Assembly: GCA_046048295.1 (NCBI GenBank)
Contig: JBJOGJ010000002.1
Coordinates: forward strand, 1 to 42,381
DNA from: CBDCWA01 sp046048295
Lineage (GTDB): Bacteria > Pseudomonadota > Alphaproteobacteria > Rhizobiales > Hyphomicrobiaceae
Direction of reading: 5' to 3'
DNA length: 42,381 nt
The notes beneath the pieces are model-generated. The model saw nothing but the letters and a program-made list of their open reading frames with translations. It was not told where the DNA came from and did no database searches. A program made the position numbers and the translations under genes. The first letter of the stretch is position 1; each line of letters opens with the position of its first letter. Shown in pieces: positions 1 through 8,771 of the stretch.

Positions 1-353
1 CCGGCACGGGCAACCACTCCAGCTGATGGGAGTGCAAATGCTTACCAGGCTCCGCCTCCACCCGAACGCCCAGCTCGCGACAGTGCCCCTGATCGAGGCG
101 GATGCGAGGGAGTATGGGGCATGCGGATGGAACGGGGATAACTCAATCGGATATGGTTAGCGGATGGCTCGGCGGAGCCGAAATGCACAAAAATCGAGCG
201 CCTCCTGCCCAATAAGCAATAGTGCTTCTAATTTTTGCAGTTCTATTGACATGCCACCACTAAAAAGTTTCCATCATAGAGGCAAAGTTTGCCGACCCAT
301 CATGTTGGACGTCTGTAAGTAACCAACTTGCGACAAATAGGAGTTTCAAAGAC
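1..353. other. Leading region without a callable gene
   Basis: No complete gene is visible before the binding-protein gene at 354. On the minus strand, about 1-125 reads as a protein-like open frame, but it has no ATG and is preceded by an in-frame stop, so it could be a decayed gene or the interior of one running off the left edge. The plus strand is open in frame 1 from 1 to about 138, also without a start. A short GGCTC/GAGCC hairpin lies near 166-179. An ATGGTTAGCG motif near 153 recurs twice near 41.9 kb. The stretch from about 200 to 320 is AT-rich and probably holds the promoter of the next gene. Confidence 0.4.
246..274 (+). promoter_or_regulatory. Candidate promoter for the TAXI binding-protein gene
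   Basis: A perfect TTGACA hexamer at 246-251 sits in a locally AT-rich stretch about 100 bp before the ATG at 354. The -10 region is not convincing: TTCCAT at 269-274 has the right 17-bp spacing but poor identity. This is a weak call from sequence pattern only. Confidence 0.25.
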
Positions 354-1340
354 ATGCGAGTTGCTGCCGCTTGTGCGATTGCGCTTTCCGCCGCCCTCTT
401 CTCGGCGCCGGCACAGGCGCAGACCTACAACCTGACCCTCTGCGGTGCGAGCCCCGGCGGCCTCTGGTCGCTCGTCGGCGCCGGCGTCGATGCAGCGGTC
501 AAGGCCCAGTTCCCCGGCTCGACCATCACATACCAGACGTCAAGCGGCGGACCGGCCAACATTGTCCAGGTGAAGGGCAAGAAGTGCCAGATCGGCATTG
601 CCAACGATGGCGACCTCGTGTTTGCAGCCGCAGGTCAGCCGCCCTTCAAGACTCCCGTGCAGGGCATGCGGTCCCTCGGCGTGCTGTACGACTGGGCGCC
701 GATCATGTGGATCGCCACCAAGAGTTTCGTGGACCAGCACGGCATCAAGGACGTTGAGGACATCTTCAAGAAGAAGCTGCCCGTGCGCATCGCCTTCAAC
801 CGCCGCGGGCTTCTCACCTCCGCCATGACAGAGGCAACGCTCGAGGCGATGGGTGTTTCAGTCAAGGACGTCCAGTCCTGGGGCGGCTCGGTCGAGTTCC
901 AGGCCTCCAACCAGCAGCAGGAGCTCATGCAGAACCGCAAGGTCGACCTGCTCGCCAATACGCTTTTCGAAGGGCATCGCTCGATTGCGGCAATGGCCCA
1001 GTCTGTCGACCTGGTGATGCTGAGCGTACCCCAGCATGCGATCGACGCAACCATCAAGAAGTTCCAGCTGAAGCCCTGGACGGTGAAGGCAGGCACCCAC
1101 CCCTGGCAGAAGAACGACGCCAAGACGGTGACCACCAGCGTCATCATGTTCGCGGACGAGAGCCTGCCCGAGAACGTCGCCTATGACATCACGAAGGCAC
1201 TCATCAAGAACCCCGGGAAGATGGCCGCGGTCTCGGCAGCGATGAAGAAGTTCACGCCGAAGATCATGATCGACCAGAAGGCGGCTCCGTTCCATCCAGG
1301 CGCCCTAAAGGCCTACAAGGAAGCCGGCCTGATGAAATGA
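354..1340 (+). CDS. TAXI family TRAP transporter solute-binding protein
   Basis: This is a periplasmic binding protein of the TAXI class, which captures a small, usually carboxylate, solute and delivers it to a TRAP permease driven by an ion gradient. The 328-residue protein begins with a clear Sec signal peptide ending in an APAQAQ-type cleavage site near residue 23. The mature start (YNLTLCGASPGGLW) and the following SSGGPANIVQVKGKKCQIGIAND stretch match the family's characteristic early segment. An AGGAG ribosome site lies about ten bases before the ATG. The fused permease gene begins 84 bp downstream on the same strand, so the two form one transporter. The substrate cannot be read from sequence. 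Confidence 0.9.
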   Translation: MRVAAACAIALSAALFSAPAQAQTYNLTLCGASPGGLWSLVGAGVDAAVKAQFPGSTITYQTSSGGPANIVQVKGKKCQIGIANDGDLVFAAAGQPPFKTPVQGMRSLGVLYDWAPIMWIATKSFVDQHGIKDVEDIFKKKLPVRIAFNRRGLLTSAMTEATLEAMGVSVKDVQSWGGSVEFQASNQQQELMQNRKVDLLANTLFEGHRSIAAMAQSVDLVMLSVPQHAIDATIKKFQLKPWTVKAGTHPWQKNDAKTVTTSVIMFADESLPENVAYDITKALIKNPGKMAAVSAAMKKFTPKIMIDQKAAPFHPGALKAYKEAGLMK

Positions 1341-1347
1341 GAAGGCA

Positions 1348-1375
1348 GTCGAACGCCCGCACGCGGGCGTTCGAC
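1348..1375 (+). terminator. Strong intercistronic hairpin (processing or attenuation site)
   Basis: GTCGAACGCCC (1348-1358) pairs perfectly with GGGCGTTCGAC (1365-1375) around a six-base loop, giving an 11-bp GC-rich stem directly after the binding-protein stop codon. No T-tract follows, so it is more likely a 3'-end stabiliser or partial attenuator than a full terminator. Such hairpins after binding-protein genes commonly raise their expression relative to the permease. Confidence 0.6.
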
Positions 1376-1424
1376 CGGTCCAGTTCGGGCTATTGCGGAT
1401 TCAAGGACAATCTGACGGGGAAAC

Positions 1425-3359
1425 ATGGGACTGGCAGACCTTGCCTTTTCGACCGGCGTGCGAAGAAATCTCGACGGATGGAAGGGCGAAGTACTGCGCT
1501 TCTACGCGTTCTGTATTGCCGGCTACACGATCTATGCAGCCGGCTTCTCCCGCCTCGACGTGCTGTCGCGAAGCATAATCTTCCTTGGCCTGATGCTCGT
1601 ATTGATCTTTATATTGATCGGTGCGAGCGCACGTTCCGATCCAAAACGCCCGAGCGTTTTCGACTACGCCCTATCGGCTGCGAGCTTCGCGACGTTCGTC
1701 TACTTTGCGCTGAATGCGGAAAGCATCGGCCAGCGCATGTCGCTGTTCGATGAGTTGACACTGGGGCATTGGATATTCGGCACAGCCATACTGGTGCTCA
1801 CGGTCGAGGCCGCCCGGCGCACGGTTGGCATGGGCCTGACGATTCTCGTCCTGGGCTTCGTCGCCTACAACCTCTACGGCCATCTGCTCTCGCCGCCATT
1901 CCAGCACGGCCTGATTACTTTCGGCCACTTCATCGACATCATGGTGCTCACCACCGATGGCATCTTCGGCGTTCCGATACAGGTTACCGCGACATACGCC
2001 TTCCTGTTCGTGATGTTCGGTACGCTGTTGGAGAAGGCAGGCGGCGGCGAGTTCTTCTTCGATCTTGCCGCGATCGTCTCCGGCCGCCAGCCCGGTGGCC
2101 CGGCAAAAGTCGCCGTATCCTCCTCGGCGCTGTTCGGCACGGTATCCGGAAGTCCCACATCCGACGTCGTGACCACGGGCTCCGTAACCATCCCCATCAT
2201 GAAGAGGCTCGGCTACCCGCCAGCCCTGGCAGGCGGTGTGGAAGTCGCCGCATCGACAGGCGGCAGCATCCTGCCCCCGGTCATGGGCGCCGCGGTGTTC
2301 ATCATGGCCGAGTTCACCGGCATCCAGTACGTCGAGATAGCGATTGCCGGCCTCATTCCAGCGCTGCTCTATTACCTATGCGTCTATACCCAGGTCCACC
2401 TTCGCTCGCTCAAGCTGGGCCTGGTCGGACTGCCGGATTCGGAGATCCCCCGCCTGTGGCCGACCCTCAAGAAGGGCGGACTCTTCTTCATCCCGCTCGT
2501 CGTCCTCGTCTGGGCACTTGTCGAGGGCTACACGCCGACGTTCGTCGCCCTCTATGGCGTCGCAGCAGTCATTTTTGCGTGGATCATCACGCCGAGCCGA
2601 TCGTTCACGCTGCGCGCGCTCTACGATGCCCTGGCCCAGACGACATTCCAGATGGTGGCGGTGACAGGCGCATGCGCTGCCGCCGGAATGGTGATAGGCG
2701 GCATCACGATGACCGGCCTTGCCGGCAAGATCGCCGACCTTCTGTTGATTGCCGGCGGCTCGAGTGTATTCTTTACACTTATTATATCGGCCGTCGTGAC
2801 CATTATCCTCGGAATGGGAATGCCGACGCCGGCCGCCTACGCATTGGCCGCGGCGCTGATCGCACCGACGCTGGTCCAGAAACTCGGCACACCACTTCTG
2901 TCAGCACACTTCTTCCTGCTCTACTACGCCGTCATGTCCGCCATGACGCCCCCCGTTGCGGTGGCGGCATATGCGGCAAGCGCCATCGCCGACGAGAATC
3001 CGATGGCCATCGCGATGACCGCCGTGAAGCTTTCCATAGCGGCCTTCCTCCTGCCGTTTGCTTTCGTCTATGCGCCAGGCCTGTTGTTGAACGGTACCGC
3101 AGTTGAGATCGCCTACATGACGGCACTCGTTGCGAGCGGACTGATCCTGCTCTGCATCGCATCGGAAGGCTACCTCAAGGGCCCACTTCCGGTCTGGTCG
3201 AGGCTGCTCGTAGCGATGGGAGGCGCCGGGCTTTTCGTACCTGAATTCTGGACGGACATTGCAGGCGCCTGCCTGGCAGCGATCGGCCTCCTGCCGGTTC
3301 TGCTGAGATACCGCAAATCACGAGCGGAAGCGCCAACCTCAGGCGCACCTGGCCAGTAG
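1425..3359 (+). CDS. TRAP transporter fused permease (4TM/12TM type)
   Basis: This is the membrane component of the TAXI-type TRAP transporter, with the small (DctQ-like) and large (DctM-like) subunits fused in one 644-residue chain. After a short cytoplasmic start there are several hydrophobic helices (about residues 25-150), then the large domain. Its markers are the FGTVSGSPTSDVVTTG segment and GGVEVAASTGGSILPPVMGAAVF, followed by the second-half repeat with GMGMPTPAAYALAAALIAP and a MTPPVAVAAYAAS segment, all typical of DctM. The ATG has a GGGG-rich ribosome site. It follows its binding protein after an intercistronic hairpin. The next gene is convergent, 23 bp away, with no obvious terminator between. 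Confidence 0.92.
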   Translation: MGLADLAFSTGVRRNLDGWKGEVLRFYAFCIAGYTIYAAGFSRLDVLSRSIIFLGLMLVLIFILIGASARSDPKRPSVFDYALSAASFATFVYFALNAESIGQRMSLFDELTLGHWIFGTAILVLTVEAARRTVGMGLTILVLGFVAYNLYGHLLSPPFQHGLITFGHFIDIMVLTTDGIFGVPIQVTATYAFLFVMFGTLLEKAGGGEFFFDLAAIVSGRQPGGPAKVAVSSSALFGTVSGSPTSDVVTTGSVTIPIMKRLGYPPALAGGVEVAASTGGSILPPVMGAAVFIMAEFTGIQYVEIAIAGLIPALLYYLCVYTQVHLRSLKLGLVGLPDSEIPRLWPTLKKGGLFFIPLVVLVWALVEGYTPTFVALYGVAAVIFAWIITPSRSFTLRALYDALAQTTFQMVAVTGACAAAGMVIGGITMTGLAGKIADLLLIAGGSSVFFTLIISAVVTIILGMGMPTPAAYALAAALIAPTLVQKLGTPLLSAHFFLLYYAVMSAMTPPVAVAAYAASAIADENPMAIAMTAVKLSIAAFLLPFAFVYAPGLLLNGTAVEIAYMTALVASGLILLCIASEGYLKGPLPVWSRLLVAMGGAGLFVPEFWTDIAGACLAAIGLLPVLLRYRKSRAEAPTSGAPGQ

Positions 3360-3382
3360 CACCATGCCTGGGAACCGGGCGA

Positions 3383-4081
3383 TCAGGTTCGGAACGGATA
3401 GCGGATGCCCTGGTCGACGCCATGGCGCGTGTTGCGGTCGTAGTCGCGCTGGCGCCGCTTCACATCCTCGATAAGCTCCATCGCTCGCACGCGCACTTCA
3501 AGATCAAGCGCATCGCAGGAAGGCTTCCGGCCGATACCGGTGAGCGCCTGATACACCTCCCTTCCACCGGCCTTTGCGATTCGGCCATGGCCCTTCTCAT
3601 GCTCCATGAGCCGGTCGTAGAAATCATCGAAGCGGCGCCGGTCCTCGAAGCGTGCACCATCGCGGGCGACCCAGCGCGGCATCAGGTAGTCGACCTTGAC
3701 GATGGTCTCGACGGTCGTGAGCGCGCACGAATGCCCGGTATCGCGGCGGCAATAGCGATAGGTGATGCGCCAGTTCGTGAGACCGGCCGCACGCATCGGC
3801 TCTCCATTGTAGTTGACGGCGTGCGGTCGGCTCTCCTCGTAGGAGGCGCGCGCCGCCCGCGGATCGTCGCCGGTCACGTCGTAATGGGCGAGCTGTTCCC
3901 GCTCTTTCAGTCCGGTCGGACAGACGCTGACCGAAACGGGCTCGTCGCGGCGGGCTGACTGCCGGTCATCGCGTGAAGACGGTGTCGAGCGGTGCAGGTC
4001 CGCAACAAGGCCCTCCGCGAGGGGCGGCACAGCCAAAGCCCCCACGATCGCCAGACCCACCATGACTTCGATGCGCAGCAC
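3383..4081 (-). CDS. DUF922 family putative Zn-dependent protease
   Basis: The product is a predicted secreted or periplasmic metal-dependent peptidase of the DUF922 family. Near residues 161-165 there is an HEKGH motif of HExxH form, the expected zinc and catalytic site. Upstream is the NWRITYRYC region with conserved aromatic residues and two cysteines. The start is uncertain. A GTG at 4081 has a GAGG ribosome site six bases upstream and opens a hydrophobic signal segment. ATG 4063 is an alternative, as is a TTG at 4096 with no ribosome site. Known members are mostly uncharacterised, so the biological role is open. Confidence 0.75.
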   Translation of the reverse strand: MLRIEVMVGLAIVGALAVPPLAEGLVADLHRSTPSSRDDRQSARRDEPVSVSVCPTGLKEREQLAHYDVTGDDPRAARASYEESRPHAVNYNGEPMRAAGLTNWRITYRYCRRDTGHSCALTTVETIVKVDYLMPRWVARDGARFEDRRRFDDFYDRLMEHEKGHGRIAKAGGREVYQALTGIGRKPSCDALDLEVRVRAMELIEDVKRRQRDYDRNTRHGVDQGIRYPFRT

Positions 4082-4169
4082 GCCGAACCTCGACAATCGC
4101 TAGTCGCGGCAAGTTCAGCAAAGGTCGGATAAGCCGCCGTTAAGCCACTCGGAGAAATCACCACGAGGC

Positions 4170-4184
4170 TTAAGAAGGCGCTAA
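4170..4184 (-). promoter_or_regulatory. Weak CtrA-like site (TTAA-N7-CTAA)
   Basis: TTAA at 4170 and CTAA at 4181 are spaced seven bases apart, one base off the CtrA consensus TTAA-N7-TTAA. The site lies about 90 bp upstream of the DUF922 start. It overlaps the stop codon of the upstream gene, so chance is a real possibility. Confidence 0.2.
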
Positions 4185-5254
4185 GAACCGTTCCCCGGTG
4201 GAACAGGTTCGGAATTTTCCCGGACCGCTGCGGGCGCATCATCAGCAGGCGACTCCGGCGGCGGGACGTAGGGGAGATGGAACGGCGAGCGCTTCCAGGT
4301 GAGCAGCACGAAGAGCACCATGTAGCCGGCGATCAGCATGAACCAGGACTCGGGGTTGGTCAGGTGGCTCTTGCCGGCGAGCAGCGTCGTGTCCCGGTAT
4401 TCCATCAGCGCAAGCGGATTGTCGTAGCCCGGAACACGCGTCAGCAGGCAAATTGCGACGACGTTGTTCATCCAGTGCAGCCCGGTGACGGCGCCGAGAC
4501 TGCCGGCGCGCAGGAACATCACCAGCATCAGGATGTCGCCGGCAATGAAACTGATCAGCATGAACCAGACATCGACCTTCACATCCGAGTTGCCCGCGTG
4601 AAGCCCGCTGAAGAGTGCTGCCGAGGCGAGAATGACGAAGAGCCGGAAAGGCAGAACCGCCCCCCAGATCCGGGTGAAATAGCCCTTGAACAGATAGTCC
4701 TCGCCAAACGCCTGCGGCACCGTGACGAGTACTGCGAGAAGAACCCAGGGCAGGTGCGACAGCGGATGCGAGCGGAAACCGAAGCGCTCCGGATAGATGG
4801 CGTACTCGATGAGGCCGAAGACCGCCACCACGATGAACGACGCCGCGGCGGCCTTGGCGAAGTCGCTCCACGAGAAGCGCCCGTCGCGCCCGAGGCCAAG
4901 CCGCCAGGACTGGCCATGCACCAGCCGCAGCACGATCATGACGGGAACGATGAACGCCAGAGCAGAGAGAATTGCGCTGATGAAGGTCTCGGGCCTGCCA
5001 GCGGTGTAGATGGCGTTCTCGTCCATGCTGGCCCCCCGGCCGAACAGGGCAGAGATCCAGACGTCCCCTGTGGCGGCGACCATGATGGCACCGAAGAAGA
5101 GCGCAACGAGCATCACATGGCCGAGCAGCGCCCAATACCAGCGCCAGCGGCCGACGCGGTTGGCAAGCAGGGCCGGATCGGGCCCGAGCACACGCGGCCG
5201 TGCCGGTGTTTCTTCCCGTCCTCCGGCAGTGCCCTGCGCACTCGGCATGCTCAT
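4181..5254 (-). CDS. CPBP family membrane protein (variant CAAX-protease-like)
   Basis: This is a 357-residue multi-spanning membrane protein of the CPBP (CAAX protease and bacteriocin-processing) glutamic protease family. Several hydrophobic helices are visible between residues 40 and 330. The expected motif 1 (EExxxR) appears as E185-D186-YLF-K190. Motif 2 is around H219 (GLHAGN) and motif 3 around H260 and N263 (GLHWMNN). The second glutamate is replaced by aspartate and the arginine by lysine, so proteolytic activity is plausible but not certain. ATG 5254 was chosen for its GGGGAG ribosome site; longer forms to 5332 lack one. The N-terminal 30 residues and the C-terminal tail are Pro-rich and likely cytoplasmic. 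Confidence 0.82.
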   Translation of the reverse strand: MSMPSAQGTAGGREETPARPRVLGPDPALLANRVGRWRWYWALLGHVMLVALFFGAIMVAATGDVWISALFGRGASMDENAIYTAGRPETFISAILSALAFIVPVMIVLRLVHGQSWRLGLGRDGRFSWSDFAKAAAASFIVVAVFGLIEYAIYPERFGFRSHPLSHLPWVLLAVLVTVPQAFGEDYLFKGYFTRIWGAVLPFRLFVILASAALFSGLHAGNSDVKVDVWFMLISFIAGDILMLVMFLRAGSLGAVTGLHWMNNVVAICLLTRVPGYDNPLALMEYRDTTLLAGKSHLTNPESWFMLIAGYMVLFVLLTWKRSPFHLPYVPPPESPADDAPAAVRENSEPVPPGNGS

Positions 5255-5371
5255 GACTGGCTCCCCGCTATGCTGCCGACCCGTGGCGATCGAACCTGAA
5301 CAGGCTATCGCCAGAAATTGCCGCGGGCACAACCGACAACGCGGAGCAAGAGCCGGATAATGAGGTTCCTA

Positions 5372-6472
5372 TCACCCGAAAGTCACGGCATAGACCGGCG
5401 GCAATGTATGGGAGACGCATTGCCAGCTCTCGCCCTGGTCCTCGCTCACCCACAGACCACCGGTTGTCGAACCGAACGCGAGCCGCTCGCCCGAGCCGTC
5501 GAGATCGAGCGCATGCCGGTAGACGACGTCGTAGGCGTGCTCCTGCGGCAGCCCGTTGACCAGAACGTCGAAAGTCTTGCCGCCGTCCCGGGTCCGCGTG
5601 ACCACGAGCTTGCCGTCCCGTGGCACGCGCTGCTGGTCCTTGATCTCCGGCACGAACCAGGCCGTGTCCGGGTCGGTGGGATGGACGACGACGGGAAAGC
5701 CGAATACCGACGGCTCGACGCCGGTGATTTCGGTAAAGGTCCGGCCGCAGTCGGAGGAGACGAAGATACCGTTGTGGTGCTGGATCCACATCCGGTCAGG
5801 CACCGAGCGGCACTGCACGAGACAGTGCACATCCTGCGCGACCGGATCGTTGACATGCTCCGGTGGCACGTATTCCGCACGCAGTCCCTGCCCGCGAATG
5901 GACCAGCTGTCGCCGCCATCGTCCGTATGCCAGACACCGCCGGTGGAAACTCCGACCGAGACGTGGGCTGGATTGCGCGGGTCGACACAGATCGAATGCA
6001 GGCCCGGAAGATCGGCGCCGCCACCCATCCACTTCGTCCGCAACGGATGATCCCAGAGCGCGCGGCAGATGTTCCAGCTTGCGCCACCGTCGTCCGAACG
6101 GAAAAGACCGCCGGGAATGGTGCCGCACCAGAGAACGCCGGCCTCGTCGCGCCCGCCCGCCTCGAGCGCCCAGATGCGCACGGTGGACCACGGCATGACG
6201 CGCCCCCACATGTCGCGCTCCTCGTAGCCCTCCGGCGCCTCCGGATAGGTCGGCGTCGCGACCTCCTCCCAGCCGCCTGCGGTGGAACGGTGCAGCTTGA
6301 CGCCGAAGTGACCATGATCGAGGGCGGCGTAGACGCGCCCGTCACGCTTGTCGGCGAGACAGATCGAAACGTTGTCGCCGAGGAAATCCACGCCGTCGAT
6401 GCGCCACGCGCCGCCAGCGCGCACCACCGTGAATAGACCCTTGCGCGTTGACACGAATATCCGGTCCGACAT
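5372..6472 (-). CDS. BNR/sialidase-like beta-propeller protein
   Basis: The 366-residue product is a beta-propeller with repeated Asp-box (BNR) motifs: SDDGGASW, TDDGGDSW, SSDCGRTF, TRDGGKTF and SEDQGESW are spaced along the chain. It has no signal peptide, so it is probably cytoplasmic. Annotation pipelines often call this type exo-alpha-sialidase, but no sialidase catalytic set (the FRIP motif or arginine triad) is visible, so enzyme activity is not supported. The start ATG at 6472 is preceded by AGGAGG, which is formed by the last Gly-Gly codons of the upstream MoaD-like gene, so translation of the two is coupled. A TTG at 6478 is less likely. Confidence 0.8.
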   Translation of the reverse strand: MSDRIFVSTRKGLFTVVRAGGAWRIDGVDFLGDNVSICLADKRDGRVYAALDHGHFGVKLHRSTAGGWEEVATPTYPEAPEGYEERDMWGRVMPWSTVRIWALEAGGRDEAGVLWCGTIPGGLFRSDDGGASWNICRALWDHPLRTKWMGGGADLPGLHSICVDPRNPAHVSVGVSTGGVWHTDDGGDSWSIRGQGLRAEYVPPEHVNDPVAQDVHCLVQCRSVPDRMWIQHHNGIFVSSDCGRTFTEITGVEPSVFGFPVVVHPTDPDTAWFVPEIKDQQRVPRDGKLVVTRTRDGGKTFDVLVNGLPQEHAYDVVYRHALDLDGSGERLAFGSTTGGLWVSEDQGESWQCVSHTLPPVYAVTFG

Positions 6473-6474
6473 GG

Positions 6475-6744
6475 TCAACCTCCTGACAGAGCCTGGAAGA
6501 CATAGATGGTGCTGTCCGGCTTCACCGGGTCGCTGAGCCGTTGCCGGTCGCGGATCATTTCACCGTCGACGAAGATCGTCATGTGTTTTCTGAGACCCGA
6601 CTGGTCATCGAGAACATAGGCTCGCGCCAGCGGATTGGCGCTGAAAACCGCATCGAGCACCTCGGCGACCGTACACCCCGAAGCCTCGACCTCGGGACAG
6701 GAGACATGGCGCTGGATGTTGGGTGTGAACCGCACTGTGGCCAT
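6475..6744 (-). CDS. MoaD/ThiS-family sulfur-carrier-like protein
   Basis: An 89-residue ubiquitin-fold protein ending in Leu-Ser-Gly-Gly. The Gly-Gly tail is the feature used by MoaD and ThiS when the C-terminus is adenylated and thiocarboxylated. The family pattern is visible in the N-terminal strand (ATVRFTPNIQRH), the central VAEVLDAVF helix and the HMTIFVDGEMI segment. No molybdopterin or thiamin gene is nearby. It is coupled to the BNR propeller gene, its stop lying three bases from that start. A dedicated sulfur transfer or protein-modifier role with the propeller is an inference. ATG 6744 was preferred over the upstream 6807 for its GGAAG ribosome site and family length. Confidence 0.85.
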   Translation of the reverse strand: MATVRFTPNIQRHVSCPEVEASGCTVAEVLDAVFSANPLARAYVLDDQSGLRKHMTIFVDGEMIRDRQRLSDPVKPDSTIYVFQALSGG

Positions 6745-6846
6745 GGCAGATTGCTTCCGAAGCGCCTTTACTGGCTGCAGCGCCAAACTCAGCCACGCTA
6801 TTGGCATTTCTAAGGCTTAAGGGGGAAGGGTCCAAATCTTGAGGCG

Positions 6847-7278
6847 TTACCGGCGCCTGAGTACGAGACGCGCCGACCCAGAATCTGCAGCGATATGGAC
6901 GACGAGTTCGTCACGCTGGCGCTCGATCCGGACGCGGCCCTGCATGCCGTGCTCCTCGTTACGCACCGTGCCAATGTAGCGCTGATCGTCCACCTTCGAG
7001 ATTGACCCGGTCTGCAGCAGCTTGACCGAAGCCGTCGCACACAAGGCTCTGACGGCGAGCACGGAATCAGACTGCCTGTCATAGCTGACCCGGCACTGGA
7101 CGAACACCCGCTCCCCGTTTCCGAGCAGCGCATAGCCGGGGCCATGCCATTCACCGGCAATGTCCCCCACCACACCTGCCAGCCCGCCAGCGCGGCTCGA
7201 AAGCGACATCTGGCCGCTCGTCTGGGCTCCTGCCGACAGCCCGAAACACATCGTCAGAAGTACCAGTACGATCCGCAT
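6847..7278 (-). CDS. Small secreted protein of unknown function
   Basis: The product is 143 residues with a signal peptide (MRIVLVLLTMCFGLSAGAQ) and a mature part predicted to be mainly beta-strand, with alternating hydrophobic residues and two cysteines. A GEWHGPGYALL segment is reminiscent of small lipocalin-like or copper-resistance-type secreted domains, but I cannot name a family. It is divergent from the PhoD-like phosphatase gene across a 236-bp gap and about 100 bp upstream of the MoaD-like gene on the same strand. Confidence 0.7.
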   Translation of the reverse strand: MRIVLVLLTMCFGLSAGAQTSGQMSLSSRAGGLAGVVGDIAGEWHGPGYALLGNGERVFVQCRVSYDRQSDSVLAVRALCATASVKLLQTGSISKVDDQRYIGTVRNEEHGMQGRVRIERQRDELVVHIAADSGSARLVLRRR

Positions 7279-7514
7279 GTCGCATGATCCAAATCGCCCA
7301 CCGATCCAGACTACATAACGTTTGTCATATGATCGTTACAATACCATCATCACACTTTCATGAAGCCGAGCATTGCCTGAAGCAGACAGAAACCATTGCG
7401 TCGTCGGATGCTTGCCGGTCACCCGGTCGCATTGGAGCCTCGGCGATAGTCTGACATTCGCTTGAGGACTGCGCAGCTTCGAACGATTTCAGGAAGAAAT
7501 TCAGTGGAGCCCCC
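7279..7514. promoter_or_regulatory. Divergent promoter region
   Basis: This AT-richer gap separates two divergent genes. For the plus-strand phosphatase, TTGTCA at 7322-7327 and CATCAT at 7345-7350 are 17 bp apart. For the minus strand, the same stretch reads TTGTAA followed 18 bp later by TATGTA. The two candidate promoters overlap. The rest of the gap shows no further structure. All of this is by consensus inspection only. Confidence 0.3.
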
Positions 7515-8672
7515 ATGTTCTCGTCAATTCAGCGCACCCTTTCGAGCAACGCGACACCACTCGGCGTACTCGTGTTCATTGCCCTGGGTCTCACATGGGC
7601 GGCACTGATCGACCCCCACAAGGTAACCTCCGAGGTCGCCGCACGCACGCCCACCGGCAATGTCGAAGCACCGGCCTGGCGCCCGCTCCCATCTCCGTCC
7701 ACGACACTAACCCGCATCGGCTTTGCCTCCTGCCTGCAGCAGTGGCGTCCGGCTCCAATCATGAAATCGGTGATCGCCGCCAGGCCCGAACTGCTTCTGA
7801 TGATGGGCGACAACGTGTATGGCGACGTCAAATCGCCCGACCTTCGCGAGTTGAACGCCGCCTACGCCACGCTGGCCAGCCACCCCGATTTCAAGCCGGC
7901 CATCGACGCTTTTCCATTCCTCGCGACCTGGGACGATCACGACTATGGCCTCAATGACGGTGGCGCGAGCTTCGAGCATCGCGAGGCCTCGATGCGCCTG
8001 TTCCGGAGCTTCTGGCGCGGATCGGGCAGCACCGAAGGCGGCTCGCCCGATTCGATCAATCATGCCCGGACGTTCGGACCGGCCGGACGCCGCGTCCAGA
8101 TCATCATGCTCGACACCCGCTCGTTCCGCTCGCCATTGCGTCGCCGCCTGGCGCCGGTGCCGGGGCTCGGCAGATATGAACCGGACAACACTCCGGGCAA
8201 GACGATGCTCGGCGACACCCAGTGGCGCTGGCTCGAGCAGCGACTGCTCGAGCCGGCCGATCTGCGCATCATCGTATCGAGTGTGCAGGTGCTGGCAGAG
8301 GGTCACAATTTCGAACGATGGGGCAACCTGCCCAGGGAACGCGCCAAGCTGTTCGACATCGTGAAGCGGACCGGCGCCAACGGCGTCCTGTTGCTGTCGG
8401 GCGATCGCCATCGCGCCGCGATCTACCGCAATGACCGCGCTGCGCCCTATCCGCTCTACGAGGCGACGTCGAGTTCGCTCAACAGGGCATTCGCCAACCC
8501 GAAAGAAAGCGGGCCATACCAACTCGAGCCGATGTACGGCGAAACGAACTTCGGCATGCTCGAAATCAACTGGGCGGCAGGCACCGTGAGCATCACGATA
8601 CGTGGCGAGAACGGCGATATAGTACGAGGGCAAATGATAGAACTGCGCGAACTGAAGGCCAGGCAAGAGTAG
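7515..8672 (+). CDS. PhoD-like alkaline phosphatase / phosphodiesterase
   Basis: A 385-residue metallophosphatase of the PhoD-like family, expected to hydrolyse phosphomono- or diesters outside the cytoplasm using a Ca/Fe-type centre. An N-terminal hydrophobic segment (about residues 15-32) acts as signal or membrane anchor. Metal and active-site motifs are FASCLQQW, MMGDNVYGD, ATWDDHDYGLNDGG, and LLSGDRHRAAIY near residues 295-305. The sequence contains no twin-arginine motif, unlike Bacillus PhoD. The ATG at 7515 has a GTGGAG ribosome site. The flanking genes do not suggest a specific substrate. Confidence 0.88.
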   Translation: MFSSIQRTLSSNATPLGVLVFIALGLTWAALIDPHKVTSEVAARTPTGNVEAPAWRPLPSPSTTLTRIGFASCLQQWRPAPIMKSVIAARPELLLMMGDNVYGDVKSPDLRELNAAYATLASHPDFKPAIDAFPFLATWDDHDYGLNDGGASFEHREASMRLFRSFWRGSGSTEGGSPDSINHARTFGPAGRRVQIIMLDTRSFRSPLRRRLAPVPGLGRYEPDNTPGKTMLGDTQWRWLEQRLLEPADLRIIVSSVQVLAEGHNFERWGNLPRERAKLFDIVKRTGANGVLLLSGDRHRAAIYRNDRAAPYPLYEATSSSLNRAFANPKESGPYQLEPMYGETNFGMLEINWAAGTVSITIRGENGDIVRGQMIELRELKARQE

Positions 8673-8771
8673 ACAAGAAGGGCAGGGGAAGGACACCATG
8701 CACCACTTCGGTTCTCACCTGCCGACGGGCGGCCGGACAGGCCCACGTCCCGATGCATTGCCGGGTGGTCG

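Noticed and set aside
4190..4205. Fifth copy of the GGAACA element (GTTCC-CCGGT-GGAACA)
   Set aside because: Spacing is five rather than four, the TGT start and GCGC end are missing, and it lies inside the CPBP coding region.
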